NCBI GenBank assembly: GCA_958295885.1
Contig: OY282380.1
Location: 2,542,001 to 2,606,000, forward strand
DNA from: Arenicellales bacterium
GTDB lineage: Bacteria > Pseudomonadota > Gammaproteobacteria > Arenicellales > JAJDZL01
Length of the DNA stretch: 64,000 bases
Direction of reading: 5' to 3'
Shown: positions 60,909-64,000 of the stretch, piece by piece
Layout: the number at the start of each line of letters is the position of its first letter
How positions within the stretch are numbered: position 1 is the first letter of the stretch
The notes under the pieces: model-generated
What the model was told of the DNA's origin: nothing
Database searches by the model: none
The model's input: the letters and a program-made list of their open reading frames with translations, nothing else
Made by a program: the position numbers and the translations under genes

Positions 60909-62579
60909 TCAAATTTTTCGATGTAACTCGTAGGGCAGTTGGCAAAAGGTGATTCGTTTCTCGGTTAACGTTCGTTGCCCGATGTATTTACCCACCGCAA
61001 ATACAACCGCATTTTTGTTCGTAGATGTAGCGTTGGAGATTCGATCAGCACGTTTCTCATTCAATATTGCTTCGTTGCTCTGTAAGTACCGGAGGTCAGG
61101 TTCGTACATTAAATAATAGTCGTTTAATTCGTCTTGATAGAAAAGACCGTCCGGTCTTATTTGTTTAATGTCACACTCACCTAAAGATTTTCCTGTTGCT
61201 GTGTAATGAAGATAAGTCGCAAGATCAGGAAATGATGGTAAGCTGTCTCCCGAAAGCATACCTTCAATCTCTATTGGGTCGCCTAACGTGCAGTAGGTGA
61301 ACGACCCTCCTAGCCCTTGCCTCAGAAATTTATCCTTAGCGTCTGAAACACCAGTAGCGACTCTCCGCACGCGCTCTGCCGTTATACTGTCGGCATAATC
61401 CTCACACTCTATTACAATGAATTTTCGATTACCGTCGTCTCGTTTGTTCAAAGCAAGAACAGCGTGGGCAGTGGTACCGGAACCTGCGAATGAGTCCAAG
61501 ATGATCCCATGGCGTCCAGAGCTCCCTCCCTCTGCAATCGAAATCAGGTTTTCGATCAATTTCTTCGGTTTTGGGTTCTTAAAGTTAAATCCATCCTCAT
61601 TATTTTTAAAAATACTTTTTAAATCCTTCGTTCCGTCATCTGTAGTTCCAGCAAATTTAGCCAACATTAGGTCGATTGGGACTATTCCTTTCTCTTCGGA
61701 TTCCGTTAAGTAATTTTTAAGTCGTGGGTACTTGTTTTTGCCATGAATACCCCACCAGAGTCTTCTTTCCTTTACGTGAAGTTTATAGGTTTCTTTGCTA
61801 TATTTCCAAGCATGTGTTTGATGATTTACCTTTTTGCCCGAATTTGGATTGGTTATCGTGTAAACCAAATTAGGCCGTTCCTCCTTCGTCGCTGGGTTGA
61901 CATATGAACTAGATATCCATCGTCCGCGTGTGTCATTGTCGGGGTTTGAATAGGTTTGATTCAAAAGTTCATCTCGTTTGACTCTAATATGAGTGAGTTT
62001 GTCTGATTTCTTGAATACAATAATATGCTCTCTTTGATTCGAGAAAAGTTTAGCGTTATTACTTCTACCGTAGCGATGTTGCCAGACGATGTTCGCAAGA
62101 AAATTCTTCTCTCCAAATATTTCATCCATAATCATACGCAGATGATGTTGTTCGTTGTCGTCGATAGAAATAAATATAAGGCCGTCGTCAGCGAGCAGTT
62201 CTCTTAGTAACTGAAGGCGTGGCCACATCATACACAACCACTTATCGTGGCGCTGGAGGTCTTCGTTGTCTACAGGTGAGTATTGTGCGAACCATTCTTG
62301 CATCAGCGGACTGTTTACACGGTCATTGTAAGTCCAATTTTCGTTACCAGTGTTATAGGGTGGGTCAATATAGATGCACTTGATTTGGCCTGTGTAGCGA
62401 GGAAGAAGTGATTTTAGCGCGTCTAAGTTATCTCCCTGAATAATTAGATTTTCGGATTCGTTAATTTCTTTATTTTTGGAATGCATCGACTTCAAAGAGT
62501 CAGGTACTAATGTACGAAAAGGTACTGTGAGGTGATGGGCGTATATATGCTGTTTGCCCTTGAAGTCAAATTCAGGCAT
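60909..62579 (-). CDS. mod: Second type III methyltransferase Mod2
   Basis: A 556-residue beta-class methyltransferase on the opposite strand, ending 37 bp from res. DPPYNTGNENWTYND near residue 70 and DSFAGSGTTAHAVLAL near 365 are the catalytic and AdoMet motifs. It shares its first 130 residues and its C-terminal 100 with Mod1 at moderate identity, but its central recognition region is different, so it should recognise another sequence. It has no G tract and its frame is complete (ending FAVGKYIGQRTLTEKRITFC and LPYELHRKI). It may pair with the same Res, or act as an independent methylase. Confidence 0.92.
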   Translation of the reverse strand: MPEFDFKGKQHIYAHHLTVPFRTLVPDSLKSMHSKNKEINESENLIIQGDNLDALKSLLPRYTGQIKCIYIDPPYNTGNENWTYNDRVNSPLMQEWFAQYSPVDNEDLQRHDKWLCMMWPRLQLLRELLADDGLIFISIDDNEQHHLRMIMDEIFGEKNFLANIVWQHRYGRSNNAKLFSNQREHIIVFKKSDKLTHIRVKRDELLNQTYSNPDNDTRGRWISSSYVNPATKEERPNLVYTITNPNSGKKVNHQTHAWKYSKETYKLHVKERRLWWGIHGKNKYPRLKNYLTESEEKGIVPIDLMLAKFAGTTDDGTKDLKSIFKNNEDGFNFKNPKPKKLIENLISIAEGGSSGRHGIILDSFAGSGTTAHAVLALNKRDDGNRKFIVIECEDYADSITAERVRRVATGVSDAKDKFLRQGLGGSFTYCTLGDPIEIEGMLSGDSLPSFPDLATYLHYTATGKSLGECDIKQIRPDGLFYQDELNDYYLMYEPDLRYLQSNEAILNEKRADRISNATSTNKNAVVFAVGKYIGQRTLTEKRITFCQLPYELHRKI

Positions 62580-63677
62580 TGTCTACAAATTTAATTTTGC
62601 TCTAAGAGATTCCGAAGAATATACTATTTTGACAAAAATTAATTTAGTCTTCCTGTAAAACACATCCTAAAATTAACATTTGATTTGGTATCGTATGAGT
62701 TCAAATTGACGAACATCATTTTCGCAATTCGTGTACCAAAGACCGCGGGTAATTTTCGAGTTCCGTATCACGACTTCAGTCTCTCATAATTCGTTGGATA
62801 AATTTCAACAATTTGAATGTTGAACGACTGCAATTCCAAAAACATTCCAGCAATTATGTCTATGCGTTTAGTGGACATCCAGATCATTAAAACAAAATTC
62901 TAAATCTAACTAGTTGTACTGTATAAGTCTAGAAACCCGGACTACATGAAGATTTAATTTGTCTTAGTATCATAATTCGTTAGGCACGAAAACAAAGTTT
63001 TTCTTTTTGCAAATCGGTTGTCATTTATGATGCTTCACAGACTTTTTCCACTGCCATAGGAAAATGTCTGATTTTTGTTTCCTCCTGCATCTTTAGGATG
63101 TTTTCCAATTTTCCTACAGATCATATCTTTATAAATCCTATCTTCGCATCAGCATAAGCAAAGAGTAGCACTACCTTAATTTGATTTAACACGACATCAT
63201 AACAAACAATAAACTATTGTACCTTGATCCCTTCGGACAATATCATTCCGATCACAAAATTTAGGTTCATTTGGACAAGTGGAATAATATGAATCAGATC
63301 TACTCCAAGTTCCAAATTACCCAAAAGATATAAGAGTAATCATGAAGAACGCGAGAAGCTTTATACCATTTCGGGGCTTACCTAAATCTGAGATTCTTCC
63401 ACCAATTGTAGTTTCGTAGCACAGGTCAGATGCTCATATATCCGGTTTTCACACTTGTAAACCAAAGCCAGTGCTGATTGATTTTGCGAACCCGTTAATA
63501 AAGACCACATTACCAAGTTCAACAGGATTTCATACATTGAAAAATTCGATTTGCAGCACTGTGCATAAGTTTTGGACAATTTTCGTGTCATTCCATAGAC
63601 AACGTGACAATGATGACTATGTTTCACGGAGATAATGTGAAACACATGACTTTCTAAATGTTTCCTCCTAGTTTGCA
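62580..63677. other. AT-rich stretch without recognised genes
   Basis: About 1.1 kb with no open frame that looks real on either strand. A 108-codon minus-strand frame at 63382-63708 has no family resemblance and overlaps the start of the next gene. No repeats or RNA genes were identified. Confidence 0.4.
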
Positions 63678-64000
63678 TTGAACAATAAATCGGAAGTAAC
63701 CCATTCAATAAGACCTAGTCGCGACGGCGATCAATTTCACTATTTATGGGCAGCGAGACGATGTTTGTCGTTACTCTCCCCACAAAGTGAGCTTGTCGCG
63801 ATCAGTATTGAAGGATCTTCGCCAAGCGAGTCTGAGTGTTTATCAACAGCTAGAGAAGGCGAACAAGTAATTGACGTTGCGGAGTACTTCGGCAACGAAA
63901 TTTTGTGTCATGCAAAGCGGGTCCGATACGTACAACTTAAACATTCCACCCGCCGTTCTTCTGTGTCTTTTACAGCTAGTGGTCTAAATAAAACTTTCAA
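63678..64000 (+). CDS. N-terminus of a large NTPase-type defence protein (partial, runs off the window)
   Basis: An open frame runs from a TTG at 63678 to the window end without a stop (107 codons). It reads SIRPSRDGDQFHYLWAARRCL, then SELVAISIEGSSPSESE, GEQVIDVAEYFGNE and VRYVQLKHSTRRSS. The acidic residues in SIEG and IDVAEY followed by QLKHS give the E-D-QxK pattern of PD-(D/E)xK nuclease domains. I recall this N-terminal pattern from large STAND/NACHT-like proteins and Cap4-type dsDNA nuclease domains of defence systems. The assignment comes from memory of the pattern, and the rest of the gene is outside. A TAG three codons upstream limits the start. Confidence 0.6.
   Translation, partial: MNNKSEVTHSIRPSRDGDQFHYLWAARRCLSLLSPQSELVAISIEGSSPSESECLSTAREGEQVIDVAEYFGNEILCHAKRVRYVQLKHSTRRSSVSFTASGLNKTF

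Noticed and set aside
63382..63708. A 108-codon minus-strand frame
   Set aside because: No ribosome site or recognisable content, and it overlaps the start of the better supported plus-strand frame at 63678.

Overview
This window is a bacterial chromosome segment that looks gammaproteobacterial. The evidence is the gene order: ffs-dnaX-ybaB-recR, rplU-rpmA-obgE-proB and rpsU-dnaG-tRNA(CAT), together with octaprenyl diphosphate synthase, an AsnC/Lrp regulator and histidine use by the five-step HutF/HutG route. The conserved blocks look intact. Between them lie insertion-sequence (IS) remnants, broken genes, toxin-antitoxin modules and defence genes. That pattern suggests a genome with high IS load and ongoing gene decay, but I cannot name the species.

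Layout. 1-3.1 kb: end of a NuoF-like subunit and a full molybdenum formate dehydrogenase alpha subunit. 3.1-7.05 kb (minus strand): 4.5S RNA, dnaX, ybaB, recR, ispB and tRNA-Pro(CGG). 7-15 kb: gene-poor scrap zone with two small membrane/coiled-coil proteins, a dead phytanoyl-CoA dioxygenase, an Rpn-family nuclease with a tandemly duplicated 3' end, and a dead transposase. 15-26 kb: histidine utilisation genes (hutH; hutI-hutG-hutU-livK-livH on minus; hutF and a truncated hutC on plus) with a perfect HutC-type operator upstream of hutI. livK, livH and hutC are damaged, and a decayed higBA module sits inside the cluster. 26-30 kb: an intact IS110-type transposase, fragments of an IS4-type transposase, and a hicAB-like pair with a dead toxin. 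30-36 kb: a Tat-exported intradiol dioxygenase-like protein and a two-gene operon of an SNF2 helicase and an Hsp70/actin-fold ATPase. 36-39 kb: ribosomal proteins L21 and L27, ObgE and ProB. 39-41 kb: a mobile-element scar carrying an intact RelBE-like module between 75-bp direct repeats. 41-45 kb: enolase-superfamily enzyme, acetoacetyl-CoA synthetase, Lrp regulator. 45-47.2 kb: rpsU, dnaG and a CAT-anticodon tRNA.

From the tRNA (47.24 kb) to the right edge is an AT-rich accessory and defence island. It holds a UDG-like protein, a DUF2513-like protein, duplicated ISNCY fragments and pieces of a DruA/ISAs1-type transposase. It also holds a GmrSD-like DUF262/HNH nuclease fused to an AlbA_2 domain, a TIR/SEFIR protein split by an in-frame UAG, and a type III restriction-modification locus with one res and two mod genes. 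At the edge is the start of a protein resembling the nuclease-like N-terminus of large NTPase defence proteins; it begins near 63.68 kb and runs out of the window.

The strongest leads are four. First, mod1 is switched out of frame by a G9 tract, and one extra G restores the full C-terminus, which is the signature of a phase-variable methyltransferase. Second, the SNF2/Hsp70-like pair matches no named defence system I can recall. Third, the GmrSD-AlbA_2 fusion. Fourth, the recurrent IS fragments that share breakpoints, one of which sits in an element carrying an addiction module. One caution applies to all frame-based claims: livK carries two apparent one-base deletions in A runs, so homopolymer sequencing error must be excluded.
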